Below, one piece after another: positions 26,214-35,953 of a stretch of DNA of 64,000 nucleotides. Where the stretch lies: contig NZ_CP056030.1 of NCBI RefSeq assembly GCF_013374995.1, forward strand, positions 3,938,501-4,002,500. The letters run 5' to 3'. Both the position numbers and the translations under genes were made by a program. The notes beneath the pieces are model-generated. The model did not search any database, was not told the origin of the DNA, and saw only the letters and a program-made list of their open reading frames with translations. The stretch is from Pseudomonas eucalypticola (lineage in GTDB: Bacteria > Pseudomonadota > Gammaproteobacteria > Pseudomonadales > Pseudomonadaceae). Each line of letters begins with the position of its first letter. The first letter of the stretch is position 1.

Positions 26214-28067
26214 CTACCCCGCCGTGCCGGACGCGAGCACCCGGGGTGCCTTGCCAGCGTAGAGATCGTCGATCAGCGTCGCGCGGCCCTGCAAGACCAG
26301 ACGCTGGTTGATCGAGCCCTTGTCGGTGATTTCACCCCGGTCGATGGAGGGCGGGTCCTCAGCCAGGGCCGCCCAGTCCAGGCGGCTGGCGCTGCCGGTG
26401 GCGTCGGCGTTCAAGTGGGCAAGCAGGCCGGCCAGCCAGTCCTGCACAGGCGCTGCAGCCACCACCTGGGCAACCGAGGCGTCGTGGCCAAGGCCACTGA
26501 GCTGACGACACTCGTCCAGCCGTGGAAACACCAGCAGCCCCAGGCGCTCGCGATCCGGCCCCACCACCACGACGTCGTGCACATACGGCGCGCCCTCGAG
26601 AATGACCCGTGTGCGCAAGGGCCCGACGCTGACGAACACCCCAGACGACAACTTGAAGTCTTCAGCGATGCGCCCGTCGAACATCAGCCCCAACTGCGGG
26701 TTGCGCGGGTCAGCCAGCCTCACCGCATCGCCCGAACAATAGAAGCCCTGCTCGTCGAAGGCTTCACGGGTCTGTTGCGGCGAGCGCCAGTAGCCAGGCA
26801 TTACGTGGGGGCCACGGAAGCGCACTTCCAGCTTGCCGTCGCGCGGCACCAGCTTGACCTCGCAGCCGGGGGCCGGCAGGCCGACGTAGCCGGCAACCGA
26901 GAGCGGGCCGGTGGTGAAGGTGCACGAAGGCGACGTCTCGGTCATGCCCAGCCCGGCCATCATGCGGATACGCTCGCCACAGTGCGCCACCGATACCTTG
27001 TCGAGCCGGTCCCACACGGCCTGGGACAAGCCGGCGCCAGCGAAGAAAAACAGCTTCATGCGGGCGAAGAAGGTTTCCCGCAGGCCGGCGTCCGCTTCCA
27101 GGCGGCTGACCAACTCTTCCCAGCCCTTGGGCACCGTGAGGTAGGCAGTGGGCGAAATCTCGGCAAGGTTGCGCAAGGTCTCGCCGAACAATGCGGGGGT
27201 CGGCTTGCCATCGTCGATGTACAGGCTGCCGCCGTTGTACAGGACGATACCGACGTTGTGGCTGCCACCAAACGTGTGGTTCCACGGCAGCCAGTCCACC
27301 AGCACCGGCGGCTCGTCGGCGAATTCGGGGAAGGTCTGCAGCAACATTTGCTGATTGGCGCAGAGCATGCCCTGGGTGGTGATCACGCCCTTGGGCAGTT
27401 TGGTGGAACCGGACGTGAACAGGAATTTGGCGATGCTGTCGGCGGTCAACGCGCTGAACGCGGCGTCTGCCCGGGCACCGCCCGTTCCTGCCAGCAGATC
27501 GGCGAAGGCCAGGCTCGGACGCCCTGGTAACCGGCCGTCGCCCAGCACCACGGGCAGATGGGCCGGCAACACGGCGGCGATAGCCGCGCCATAGCTGGCA
27601 TCGGCGGCATAGACCAGCCCAGGGGTCAGGGTGTCGATGATGTGGCGCAGCTTGCCGTAGTCGCGTGATACCAGCGAGTAGGCCGGCGACACCGGGCAAT
27701 ACGGCACCCCGGCATAGAGCGCCGCGCAGTTCAGTTGCAGGTGTTCCAGGTCGTTGCCGGAGAGAATCACCAACGGCCGCTCGGCGCTGAGGTCGAACCC
27801 CAGCAGGTGTTCGGCGATGACCCGGGTACGCGCCAGCATCTGCGCATAGCTGATGCGCTGCCACTGCCCATCGGCGCCGCGCCGGGCCACAAAGGTTTGC
27901 TGCGGACGCAGCCGGGCCCAGTGCTGCAGGCGCTCCATCAGGCGATGCGGGTGAGCCTGCAGCGGTTCGAGCGCACGCATGTGCAGCACGCCCTGCACTT
28001 CATCGACCTGCACCTGCGGGTGGCCGATGTTCACGGCGCGCCAGGGCGCCTCCATTGAACGGTTCAC
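26214..28067 (-). CDS. fcs: Feruloyl-CoA synthase
   Basis: This enzyme activates ferulate (and related hydroxycinnamates) to the CoA thioester using ATP. The 617-residue AMP-forming ligase shows the P-loop-like FLFTSGSTKLPKGVIT, the DWLPWNHTFGGSHNVG segment, GLGMTETSPSCTF and FDGRIAEDFKLSSGVFVSVG, the usual adenylation motifs of feruloyl-CoA synthases. GTG 28067 is preferred because AGAGGG lies 7 bases before it; an upstream frame has no ribosome site. It is third in the ech-vdh-fcs order, 75 bp after vdh. Confidence 0.9.
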   Translation of the reverse strand: MNRSMEAPWRAVNIGHPQVQVDEVQGVLHMRALEPLQAHPHRLMERLQHWARLRPQQTFVARRGADGQWQRISYAQMLARTRVIAEHLLGFDLSAERPLVILSGNDLEHLQLNCAALYAGVPYCPVSPAYSLVSRDYGKLRHIIDTLTPGLVYAADASYGAAIAAVLPAHLPVVLGDGRLPGRPSLAFADLLAGTGGARADAAFSALTADSIAKFLFTSGSTKLPKGVITTQGMLCANQQMLLQTFPEFADEPPVLVDWLPWNHTFGGSHNVGIVLYNGGSLYIDDGKPTPALFGETLRNLAEISPTAYLTVPKGWEELVSRLEADAGLRETFFARMKLFFFAGAGLSQAVWDRLDKVSVAHCGERIRMMAGLGMTETSPSCTFTTGPLSVAGYVGLPAPGCEVKLVPRDGKLEVRFRGPHVMPGYWRSPQQTREAFDEQGFYCSGDAVRLADPRNPQLGLMFDGRIAEDFKLSSGVFVSVGPLRTRVILEGAPYVHDVVVVGPDRERLGLLVFPRLDECRQLSGLGHDASVAQVVAAAPVQDWLAGLLAHLNADATGSASRLDWAALAEDPPSIDRGEITDKGSINQRLVLQGRATLIDDLYAGKAPRVLASGTAG

Positions 28068-28142
28068 GTGATATCCCTCTGCCTGTTGTTTTTGTTGAAG
28101 CAGTGAATCAAGCGCTTGCTGGCACGCCAGCGCCAACCTCGC

Positions 28143-29591
28143 CTAGATAGGGTAATGCCGCGGGCCGTTCTGCAAGGTTACCCAGCGCAGTTGGGTGAAC
28201 TGCTCGATGGCCGCGGTGGCGCCGAAGCTGCCGTAGCCACTGGCCTTGACGCCGCCGAACGGCATGTGGGCCTCGTCGTGCACGGTAGGGCCGTTGATGT
28301 GGCAGATGCCTGACTCCAGGCGCTGGGCCAGCGCCAGGGCGCGGCGGGTGTCGCGGCTGAAGATGGCCGCCGACAGGCCGAACGCCGAGTCGTTGGCCAA
28401 GGCCAGCAAGGCCTCGTCGCCGTCACCGCGCAGTACCACGGCGACCGGGCCGAACGACTCCTCGGCATACAGGCGCATGGCCGGGGTGACATGGTCGAGC
28501 AACACCGGCTGCATCACACTGCCCTGGGGAGTGCCCCCGCAGACCCGCCGGGCACCCTGCCCCACGGCATCGTCCACCAGCCCTTGAATACGCACGGCAG
28601 CGGACGGGTCCACCAATGCCCCCAGCACCGAGCGACTGTCGGCAGGATCGCCAGCACGCAAGCCCGCGACCTTGCGCGCCAGGCGAGCGACGAAATCGTC
28701 GGCCACCTCGGCGTCGACGATCAGGCGCTCGGTGGACATGCAAATCTGCCCCTGGTTGAAATACGCACCGAAGGCCGCGGCCTCGACGGCTGCGTCCAGG
28801 TCGGCGTCGGCCAGCACCAGGAACGGCGCCTTGCCACCCAGTTCCAGCAGCGCAGGCTTGAGGTGGCGGGCCGCGACCTGGCCGATGATGCGGCCCACAT
28901 GGGTGGAACCGGTGAAGTTGACCCGGCGCACCGCCGGGTGGGCGATCAGGCGCTCGACGATGGCCGCGGCGTCGGCCGGCGCGTTGCTGATGATGTTCAC
29001 CACGCCAGCACCCAGGCCGGCGTCTTCCAGCACCTGGCCGATCAGGCGGTGCACGGCCGGGCTCAGTTCCGAAGACTTGAGCACCACGGTATTGCCGCAG
29101 GCCAGCGGCATGGCGATGGCGCGGGTGGCGAGAATGACCGGGGCGTTCCAGGGGGCGATGCTGAGGATGACCCCGCACGGTTGGCGCAATGCCATGGCGA
29201 AGCTGCCAGGCACATCGGAGGGGATCACCTGGCCGTGCACCTGGGTGGTCAAGGCGGCGGCTTCCCGCAGGATATTGGCGGCCAGTTGCACATTGAAGCC
29301 ATACCAGTTGGCCATCGCTCCGGTTTCGCTGGCCATGGCCACGAACTCGGTGCTGCGCGCCAGCAGGTTGTCGGCGGCGCGCAGCAGGCGGTCGCGGCGC
29401 TCGCCGGGGCCCAGTGCCGCCCAGGCGGGAAACGCGGCCTGGGCGGCGTCGACTGCGGCGTCGGCGTCTTCCAGGCTGGCCGCGGCGGCGATGGACACCA
29501 CCTGGCCGGTCATCGGGCAACGACGCTCGAAGGTGCGGCCATCACGGGCGCCGACGGCCTTGCCGGCGATCAGCAGAGGGACTTCGAACAT
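28143..29591 (-). CDS. vdh: Vanillin dehydrogenase
   Basis: This NAD(P)-dependent aldehyde dehydrogenase would oxidise vanillin, released by Ech, to vanillate. The 482-residue protein has the catalytic Glu in KPALLELGGKAPFLVL and the catalytic Cys in YFNQGQICMSTERLIV, plus the NAD-site VNFTGSTHVGRII and the C-terminal MPFGGVKASGYGSFG. ATG 29591 follows GAGGAATG; an earlier in-frame start 14 codons upstream looks unused. The vanillin role rests on its place between ech and fcs; sequence alone only gives the aldehyde dehydrogenase family. Confidence 0.88.
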   Translation of the reverse strand: MFEVPLLIAGKAVGARDGRTFERRCPMTGQVVSIAAAASLEDADAAVDAAQAAFPAWAALGPGERRDRLLRAADNLLARSTEFVAMASETGAMANWYGFNVQLAANILREAAALTTQVHGQVIPSDVPGSFAMALRQPCGVILSIAPWNAPVILATRAIAMPLACGNTVVLKSSELSPAVHRLIGQVLEDAGLGAGVVNIISNAPADAAAIVERLIAHPAVRRVNFTGSTHVGRIIGQVAARHLKPALLELGGKAPFLVLADADLDAAVEAAAFGAYFNQGQICMSTERLIVDAEVADDFVARLARKVAGLRAGDPADSRSVLGALVDPSAAVRIQGLVDDAVGQGARRVCGGTPQGSVMQPVLLDHVTPAMRLYAEESFGPVAVVLRGDGDEALLALANDSAFGLSAAIFSRDTRRALALAQRLESGICHINGPTVHDEAHMPFGGVKASGYGSFGATAAIEQFTQLRWVTLQNGPRHYPI

Positions 29592-29688
29592 GGTGCATTC
29601 CTCGTTGTTATGGTTGTCGGGAATGATCGTCAAGGGTTGCGCATGGGGTGCCGGGCGCCACTCGGGCGCCCGGCAACGGGATGCTCGA

Positions 29689-30519
29689 TCAGCGCTTGTA
29701 AGCCTGCAACCCCGGCTTGATGCTCTTGTCGTCCAGGAACTGTTTCAACCCCTGCTCGCGGCCGTGCTCGGGGTCGCGCAGCTGCGCCTGGTCGAGTTTG
29801 GCGTACAGGTAGTCCTCGCTTTGCTCCCAGGTCAGCTCGCGGCAGCGCTTGAAGCCATTCTTCGCCGCGCGCAGTACCACCGGGTTCTTGTCCAGCAGGT
29901 CGCGGGCCAGCAGTATCACTTCTTCACGCAACTGGGCCAGCGGCACGCTCTTGTTCACCAGACCCATTTGCGCGGCCTTGGCGCCGTCGAACGTCTTGCC
30001 GGTCATGATGTAGTACAGCGACTGGCGGTGGCCCACGGTGTCGGCCATGGCCTTGCTGACCAGGTTGCCCGGCGGGATGCCCCAGTTGATCTCCGACAGG
30101 CCGAAGGTCGCCTCGTCGGCGCAGATGGCCAGGTCACAGGCCACCAGTGGGCTGAAACCGCCACCAAAGCACCAGCCGTTGACCATGGCGATGGTCGGCT
30201 TGCTGTACAGGCGCAACAGCTTCCATTGCCATTCCGAGGCATCGCGGCGGATACGCTCCTGCAGGATTTCCGGGCCGGCATCCACTTCGCGGAAGTATTC
30301 CTTGAGGTCCATCCCGGCGGTCCAGGCACTGCCAGCGCCGGTGAGCACCAGTACCCGGGCATCGGCGTCCTGCTCGACCGTTTCCAGTACATCGCGCATT
30401 TCCCGGTTCAGGGTCGGGCTCATGGCATTGCGTTTTTCCGGACGGTTCAAGGTGACCCAGGCGATACCGTCTTCGACGTCGACGGTGACGGTTTGCCAGC
30501 GATTTTGGTAACGGCTCAT
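29689..30519 (-). CDS. ech: p-Hydroxycinnamoyl-CoA hydratase/lyase (feruloyl-CoA hydratase)
   Basis: Ech adds water to feruloyl-CoA and splits off acetyl-CoA, giving vanillin. The 276-residue crotonase-fold protein conserves residues known to matter in the Pseudomonas enzyme at the same numbers: Met70 and Tyr75 in AGMDLKEYF, Ser123 in CFGGGFSPL and Glu143 in GLSEINWG. It is the first gene of the minus-strand ech-vdh-fcs operon; the promoter and an AT-rich palindrome lie just upstream at 30563-30612. Product assignment is firm. Confidence 0.95.
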   Translation of the reverse strand: MSRYQNRWQTVTVDVEDGIAWVTLNRPEKRNAMSPTLNREMRDVLETVEQDADARVLVLTGAGSAWTAGMDLKEYFREVDAGPEILQERIRRDASEWQWKLLRLYSKPTIAMVNGWCFGGGFSPLVACDLAICADEATFGLSEINWGIPPGNLVSKAMADTVGHRQSLYYIMTGKTFDGAKAAQMGLVNKSVPLAQLREEVILLARDLLDKNPVVLRAAKNGFKRCRELTWEQSEDYLYAKLDQAQLRDPEHGREQGLKQFLDDKSIKPGLQAYKR

Positions 30520-30562
30520 CTCACACCTCTTGTTCTTTGATTTGTGCGTTGCGAATGACCAG

Positions 30563-30591
30563 ACGGTAGCGCGGCAAAATGGTTACGTCAA
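30563..30591 (-). promoter_or_regulatory. Predicted sigma-70 promoter of ech
   Basis: On the minus strand TTGACG (30591-30586) is followed, after 17 bases, by TACCGT (30568-30563). The -35 box overlaps the end of the palindromic operator at 30591-30612, as expected for a repressed promoter. Confidence 0.5.
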
Positions 30592-30612
30592 TTAATGGTT
30601 TATCTTATTAAC
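30591..30612. promoter_or_regulatory. AT-rich operator-like site upstream of ech (site 1)
   Basis: This 22-base site begins ATTAATGGTT and ends TTATTAAC. It matches site 2 before the transporter gene (31869-31890) at most positions, including both ATTAA half-sites. It overlaps the likely ech -35 box and the last codons of the transporter's alternative frame. A MarR- or TetR-type repressor sensing a hydroxycinnamoyl-CoA is the usual regulator of such genes; no such gene is in the window. Confidence 0.55.
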
Positions 30613-31824
30613 TATATTTTTGCAGTGAAGCACTCACCGGCGCCCGCTGGCCGCTTGCCAGCGCCAGCGTTGCCAGCGCCGCGACCACCAACCCCGGCGC
30701 GGCGGCCAGCAGCACGCCGCCTACCCCACCCCCGCGGCCAGCACGTGGCCTGCGGCCAACGGCCCGGCCATGGACCCCAGCCGCCCCACTGCCACACATG
30801 CCCCGGTGCCGGTGCCGCGCATGTCCGCCGGGTAGAGCCGTGGCGCCAGCGCATACAGCACCAACTGCCCGCCAATGCAGCAGTAACCGGCCGCGAGCCC
30901 GGCCACGGCCATGGCCACGAACGTGCTGGCCAGGCCCAGGCCGGCCAGCGACAGCAGCATGCCCAGGTAGGCGACGGTCACGGCCAGTGCCGTGCGGTTG
31001 CGGTCCATCAGGCGGCCGGTCAGGAACGAACCCGCTGCCCCACCCAAGTTGAACAGCACTTGAATGTAACCCGCGTCAGCACGGCTATACCCCTGGGCCA
31101 TCAGCAGCGAAGGCAGCCAGTTGAGCAGCATGTACAGCACGGTGAGGGTGAAGAAGCACGCCAGCCACAGGAGCAGTGTGCGGCGCCCGCGCCCTTCGCT
31201 GAACAGGCGGGCGACCGATGCCCCCGCGGCGTGCCGTGCGGGGGCCGCAAGCGGGCCGGCAGGTAGCCAGGCCAGCAGCCCCGCAGCAATGGCCAGGGGT
31301 GCCACACCGCCGACCTGAAACACCAGGCGCCAGTCGTCCCCTACCCCGGCCAGGCTGATCACGGCCGCCAGGGCGCCGCCCAGGGGAACGCCGCAGTAGG
31401 TCAGGCTCACCGCGGTGCTGCGCCAATGGGGCGCGGCCGCTTCACTGGCCACGGCAATAATGATTGGCAGCGCCGCCCCCAGGCCCAGGCCGGTGAGCAA
31501 TCGGGCCAGCAACAGGCTGGGAAAGCTCAGCGCGTGGGCGGTGAACCAGGTGAAGGCGCCAAACAGCATCACGGCGGCCAGCAACACGGGCTTGCGCCCG
31601 GCGCGGTCGGCCAGCCAGCCGCCCAGGAAGGCGCCGGGCAAAAGCCCCATCAGCCCGGCGCTGAACACCCAGCCCAGTTGCTCGGTGTTCAGGCCCAGGG
31701 CCTTGGCCATGAACGGGGCGGCAGTGCCGGTGGATTGCAGGTCGAAGCCTTCAAGCAAGGCAACGGCGAAGCACAGCGCAACGGTCATAACCGCGCGCTG
31801 GGAAGCAGCGGGAAGCAAAGGCAT
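30608..31824 (-). pseudogene. MFS aromatic acid transporter with a C-terminal frameshift
   Basis: This is probably an AAHS-type major facilitator importing hydroxycinnamates for the ech-vdh-fcs pathway. From ATG 31824 the protein has the family features DLQSTGTAAPFMAKALG near residue 30 and GGWLADRAGRKPVLL between helices 2 and 3. The frame stops at 30721, just after GPLAAGHVLAAGVG. The -1 frame continues at once as GGVLLAAAPGLVVAALATL and ends at 30608, supplying the missing last membrane helix. Adding one base in the five-C run at 30729-30733 (plus strand) restores a protein of about 404 residues. A real mutation, a sequencing slip and programmed -1 frameshifting are all possible. Even the short form keeps about eleven helices. 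Confidence 0.7.
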
Positions 31825-31868
31825 GGCGTGCATCTCTTGTTGTGGTTGTGGGGCACGTGGGTAACACA

Positions 31869-31890
31869 ATTAATGATTATATCTATTAAT
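31869..31890. promoter_or_regulatory. AT-rich operator-like site upstream of the MFS gene (site 2)
   Basis: The site begins ATTAATGATT and ends CTATTAAT; 16 of 22 positions agree with its own inverse. It pairs with site 1 upstream of ech, and in both cases a CATTAATTG sequence on the minus strand leads into the expected -35 region. The rest of the gap 31891-32037 holds a possible plus-strand TATAAG box near 31968 but nothing firm. Confidence 0.55.
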
Positions 31891-32037
31891 CAATTGCTTT
31901 CCACCCGGACCCGCTTCACGCCTTGTGCGAATTGTGCTGAACCAAGCGATAGCCGCCTCTGTCGTAGTTATAAGCCGACTACACTGGCTTGTGCTGTGCA
32001 ATGAGATGGTTCATCCAACTGATCGAGGACGTCATCC

Positions 32038-32304
32038 ATGAAGCGATTGCTAGGCTGTGGGCTGTTAGTACTGGCGGGGGCGCTGAGCTTCCAGGCCAGC
32101 GCGGCGGACGATGATACGTGCAATGCCAACATTCAGCGCTTGCAGGACCGGGTCAATAGCGCCGGCACCACCGATCCCAAGGTCAAGGAACTGGTGACCA
32201 AGGACATCGAGAGTGCAAGTGCGGCCCGCGACAAAGGCAACGTGAAGGAATGCCTGGCCATCACTGACCGGGTCAAGAGCCGCCTGGACAAGTACAACAA
32301 GTAA
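32038..32304 (+). CDS. Small secreted protein of unknown function
   Basis: The 88-residue product has a clear signal peptide: MKRLLGCGLLVLAGALSF followed by a QASA|A cleavage site. The mature part, about 64 residues, is charged and helical (IQRLQDRV, VKELVTKDIESASAARDKGN, ITDRVKSRLDKYNK) with two cysteines, in DDTCNAN and VKECLAIT, that could form a disulfide in the periplasm. No family was recognised. It converges with the large sensor kinase gene. Confidence 0.75.
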   Translation: MKRLLGCGLLVLAGALSFQASAADDDTCNANIQRLQDRVNSAGTTDPKVKELVTKDIESASAARDKGNVKECLAITDRVKSRLDKYNK

Positions 32305-32346
32305 TTCCCGCCGTGGGCGCCCGCCGTACCGGCCCCACGCGTTCTC

Positions 32347-35300
32347 TCAGACCTGACCGCCGCTTTCCAGGCGCGCGGTCAGGTCATTCAGCGCTGTGCG
32401 CAGCGCGGCAACCAGTGCCACCAGCGGTTCCCCCGGGCTCGAGCACGCCTGTTCCACCTGATCACAGGCGTCGACCACGTGCGCGGCGCGAATGATGCGC
32501 GCGCCCCCCTTGATCCGATGCGCAAGGTCGGCAATGGCTTGGCGATCCCCGTCCAGGTCGAGCGCGTCCAGGGTCAGCAGGTCCTGGCGGCAGCAATCCG
32601 TCAGGCCGTCGAGCAGTTGCTTCAATGCCTGGGTGTCGGCACCGGTCAGCTCTTGCAGTGCCCCCAGGTCATGCCCACCACGCCCTGGGTCGGGCGTCGG
32701 CGCCTGTTCGCTGCCGGACGGCTCCAGCGCCTGTGCCAGCGCGGTAAGGCTCAAGGGCTTGAACAGGCAGCCGTCCATGCCAGCGGCCAGGCAGCGGGCG
32801 CGCTCCTGAGGCACGGCATTGGCGGTAAAACCCAACACCTTGCACCGGGCTCCCCCGCTGCGCTGCTCGTGCAGCCGGATGGCCTGGACCAGTTGGTAGC
32901 CGTCCAGGCCGGGCATGTTGCAATCGCTCATGACCAGGTCGAAGTCACCGCGCAGCCAGCTCAGCAGGCCAGTGTTGCCATCCTCGGCCAAGGTGACCCG
33001 GTGGCCCAGGTAAGTCAGTTGCTGCTGCAACAGGATTCGGTTGGCGCGGTAGTCGTCGACCACCAGTACGTTCAGCGAACGGCTGGCAACGGGCACGTCC
33101 AAGGCATCCGCCTGCCTGGCCGTCGCCCACCCCAGGGTCAGTTCAAACCCCGCCTGGGTTCCCTGCCCCAGCGTGCTCTGCAGGGCCAGGTGCCCGCCCA
33201 TCATGGTGCACAAGGTGCGGCTGATGTTCAGGCCCAGGCCGCAGCCCTCACGCGCCGATTGCTGATGGTTGCTGGCCTGGGTGAAGGCGCTGCCCAATTG
33301 CGCGACTTCGTCGGGGGGAATGCCCACCCCCGTGTCGCTGACGGTCAGTTTCACCCAGAGCCCCGCGTCGCCGGGACGCAGGTGCACCGCCACCCGCACT
33401 TCGCCTTCGTGGGTGAACTTCACCGCGTTGCTCAGCAGGTTGGACACAATCTGCTTGAACCGCAGTGGGTCCAGCAACACCAGGGAGCCGGCCTGCCCTT
33501 CGACATCGAGCACCAGGCGCAGGCGCTTGTGCCGGGCCTGCACTTCGAACAGGCGGACCACGGCTTCGACATGCCCCATCAGGTCGGTGGGTTTTGGTTC
33601 CAGCGTCAGGTGGCCGGTTTCGATGCGGGTAATGTCGAGAATGTCGCCAATCAGTGCCAACAGACTGTTGGCGGCGCTGGCGGCCACTTCGATGGACAGG
33701 TGGTCGAACACGCCCTGTTCTGATTTCTTCAGCGCCAGTTCGAGCATGCCCGTGATGGCGTTCATGGGCGTGCGGATTTCATGGCTCATGGTGGCCAGAA
33801 ACACTGTCTTGGCGCGGTTGGCGGCTTCGGCCTGCTCCTTGGCCTGCTGATAGGCCAGCAATAGCCGTTGGCGCTCGGTGATGTCGATCCAGCCGCCAAT
33901 CAGCCCGGCGATGGCGCCGTCGGTGGTGGTGTAGGGCAGCGCCCAATGGTAGATGGTCATGAGCTCACCGTTGTGCAGGCGTACCTGGCGGTCGGCGACT
34001 ACCTTGACGTTGTCCTTCATCGCTTGCAGGTACGCCTGCTGATAGGACTCGGCCTCCTCGAAGGTAAAGGCAATGGTCTGGCCGACGGGCTTGCCGACCA
34101 CGTCGTCGAGCTGCACCTGCAAGGCTTCCAGGTAACTGGCGTTGCAGGTCAACAGATAGCCTTTCGGGTCGCGCACGTAAATGGGGTGCGGGGTGCCATC
34201 GATCATCACGCGCATGAACTCCAACTGGTCGGTCAAGGCCACTTCCGCCTTGACCCGGCGGCGTACCTGCCGCCGCAGCTGGGTGATCCAGCCCAACCCC
34301 AGGCCCAGCAGCACCACCACCATGATGCTCAATTGCACGATGTGCCAGCGGTGGCGGCTCCAGAAGCTTTCCTCCAGCACCACCTCCCCGCGCCAGCGCG
34401 CCGCCAGGTCGTTGAACTCCTGGGGCGGGATGGCCAGCAGTGCCTTGTTCAGGATCGACAGCAGCTCCGGGGCATGGTGCGAGGTGGCGAACGCCACGCT
34501 CGCGGGGCGCACCGGCAGCGTGGCATTGATGTGCAGGCGCCCCGCGTACTGGCGGAAGATGCGGTAGCGCGCCCCGATCAACGTGAGCATTGCCGCGTCC
34601 GCCGCGCCGTTGGCGACCATGGACAGCGCATGGTCGGCACTGGGGGCCGGCACCGGAATGACGCCGGGGTATTGCTCGCGCAGCACATCGAACAGGAAAC
34701 TGCCATGGATCACCGCCAGGCGCTTGCCATCCATCTGCTCCAGGGAGTGCGGCGCTATTTCGCCATCCCGGGTCACCAGCACCCGCGGACTGCTCATGTA
34801 GGCCCGGGTGAAACTCAACTGCTGCTCCCTGGCCGGACTGGGTGGCAACGCCGCCAGCAGGTCGGCGTCGCCGCGCTGCACGCGGTTGATCATTTCGGCC
34901 AGTGACTTGCCCGTCTGCACTTCGAACTCCAGGCCGGTCATTTGCCCGATCACCTCCAGCACCTGGGCGCTGATCCCGCGGTAACGGCCTTGGCTGTCCA
35001 GGTAACTGAGGGGCAGGAACTGGGGGTCTATCAATACTTTCAGGGTCCCGGCATTGGCCAGCCAGCGCTGCTCGGCTTCACTCAGGGCCAGGGCGTGCCG
35101 TTGCCCGATGGTCACCCCGCCCACGCTCCAGCGCCCCAGAATGGCCAGCCGCTCGTGGTCGGGAATGGCCTGCAGGGCAGCGTTCACCAGGGTCAGCAGG
35201 CGGCTGTTGCGCGCCGAGAAGGCGAAGCCGAAGTAGTTGCTCTGCACTTGCGGCAGGTGGCTGAGGTACAAGCCATTGAGTTGCCCTTTGTACACCTGGT

Positions 35301-35943
35301 AGTAAGCGCCCAGGGCGTTGCCCAGAAACACATCGGCCTGGCCGAACGCCACGGCCCCCAGCGCCGCCACGGAGGAGGAATACAGCTGGATGCGCGCGCC
35401 GGGGTACAGATCCTGGACCACGGCCTGGGGCAAGTAGAACTCCTGCATCGCCAGGCGCCGGTTATCCAGGCCGCCGAACAGCGCGGTGCGGTCATCGCTG
35501 CGGCTGGCCAGCACGGACTCATCCTGGGCATAAGCCTGGGACAGCATCAGGTTGGCGGTGGCGGCCTCGAACACATTGGAGGTGCCCAGCACATCGATCG
35601 AGCCGTCGCGCACCGCCGCCAGGGCTTCGGCGCGGCTGGGGTAGCGCACCACTTCGACGCTGAGGTTGAGCAGGCTGGCCACCAGCCCGGCATAGTCGGC
35701 GGTGATGCCCTCGTACTCTTGGCCAGTGCCCAGGATATCGAAGGGCGCGTATTCCGGCTGGCTGACCCCCAGGCGCAGTACCCGCCGCTGCCACAGCCAG
35801 CGGCGGTCATCGTCGGTCAGCTCCAGGCGCTCCACCTGCCCCGGCGGCAGGGTGGACCGGCCGTACAGCACGGGCGCCTGGGGGGCGGCCAGGGCCGCGG
35901 GCGCGCACAACAGCCAGAACCAGCAAAACATCCGTGTGAACAT
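32347..35943 (-). CDS. BvgS/EvgS-like hybrid sensor histidine kinase
   Basis: The 1198-residue sensor has a signal peptide, then two periplasmic solute-binding (SBP_bac_3) domains at about 50-270 and 290-510, a membrane helix near 535-555 (LSIMVVVLLGLGLGWI), a PAS domain (about 585-700), and a kinase with His near 720 in ATMSHEIRTPMNAITG. The ATP domain has LLSNAVKFT and DTGVGIP; a receiver domain carries the Asp near 1004 in VMSDCNMPG; a C-terminal Hpt domain has its His near 1141 in LAHRIKGG. This full phosphorelay order is that of BvgS and EvgS. It follows its response regulator gene by 10 bp. The signal is unknown; Venus-flytrap sensors often bind small acids such as nicotinate. Confidence 0.9.
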   Translation of the reverse strand: MFTRMFCWFWLLCAPAALAAPQAPVLYGRSTLPPGQVERLELTDDDRRWLWQRRVLRLGVSQPEYAPFDILGTGQEYEGITADYAGLVASLLNLSVEVVRYPSRAEALAAVRDGSIDVLGTSNVFEAATANLMLSQAYAQDESVLASRSDDRTALFGGLDNRRLAMQEFYLPQAVVQDLYPGARIQLYSSSVAALGAVAFGQADVFLGNALGAYYQVYKGQLNGLYLSHLPQVQSNYFGFAFSARNSRLLTLVNAALQAIPDHERLAILGRWSVGGVTIGQRHALALSEAEQRWLANAGTLKVLIDPQFLPLSYLDSQGRYRGISAQVLEVIGQMTGLEFEVQTGKSLAEMINRVQRGDADLLAALPPSPAREQQLSFTRAYMSSPRVLVTRDGEIAPHSLEQMDGKRLAVIHGSFLFDVLREQYPGVIPVPAPSADHALSMVANGAADAAMLTLIGARYRIFRQYAGRLHINATLPVRPASVAFATSHHAPELLSILNKALLAIPPQEFNDLAARWRGEVVLEESFWSRHRWHIVQLSIMVVVLLGLGLGWITQLRRQVRRRVKAEVALTDQLEFMRVMIDGTPHPIYVRDPKGYLLTCNASYLEALQVQLDDVVGKPVGQTIAFTFEEAESYQQAYLQAMKDNVKVVADRQVRLHNGELMTIYHWALPYTTTDGAIAGLIGGWIDITERQRLLLAYQQAKEQAEAANRAKTVFLATMSHEIRTPMNAITGMLELALKKSEQGVFDHLSIEVAASAANSLLALIGDILDITRIETGHLTLEPKPTDLMGHVEAVVRLFEVQARHKRLRLVLDVEGQAGSLVLLDPLRFKQIVSNLLSNAVKFTHEGEVRVAVHLRPGDAGLWVKLTVSDTGVGIPPDEVAQLGSAFTQASNHQQSAREGCGLGLNISRTLCTMMGGHLALQSTLGQGTQAGFELTLGWATARQADALDVPVASRSLNVLVVDDYRANRILLQQQLTYLGHRVTLAEDGNTGLLSWLRGDFDLVMSDCNMPGLDGYQLVQAIRLHEQRSGGARCKVLGFTANAVPQERARCLAAGMDGCLFKPLSLTALAQALEPSGSEQAPTPDPGRGGHDLGALQELTGADTQALKQLLDGLTDCCRQDLLTLDALDLDGDRQAIADLAHRIKGGARIIRAAHVVDACDQVEQACSSPGEPLVALVAALRTALNDLTARLESGGQV

Positions 35944-35953
35944 GGTGCCGCCC

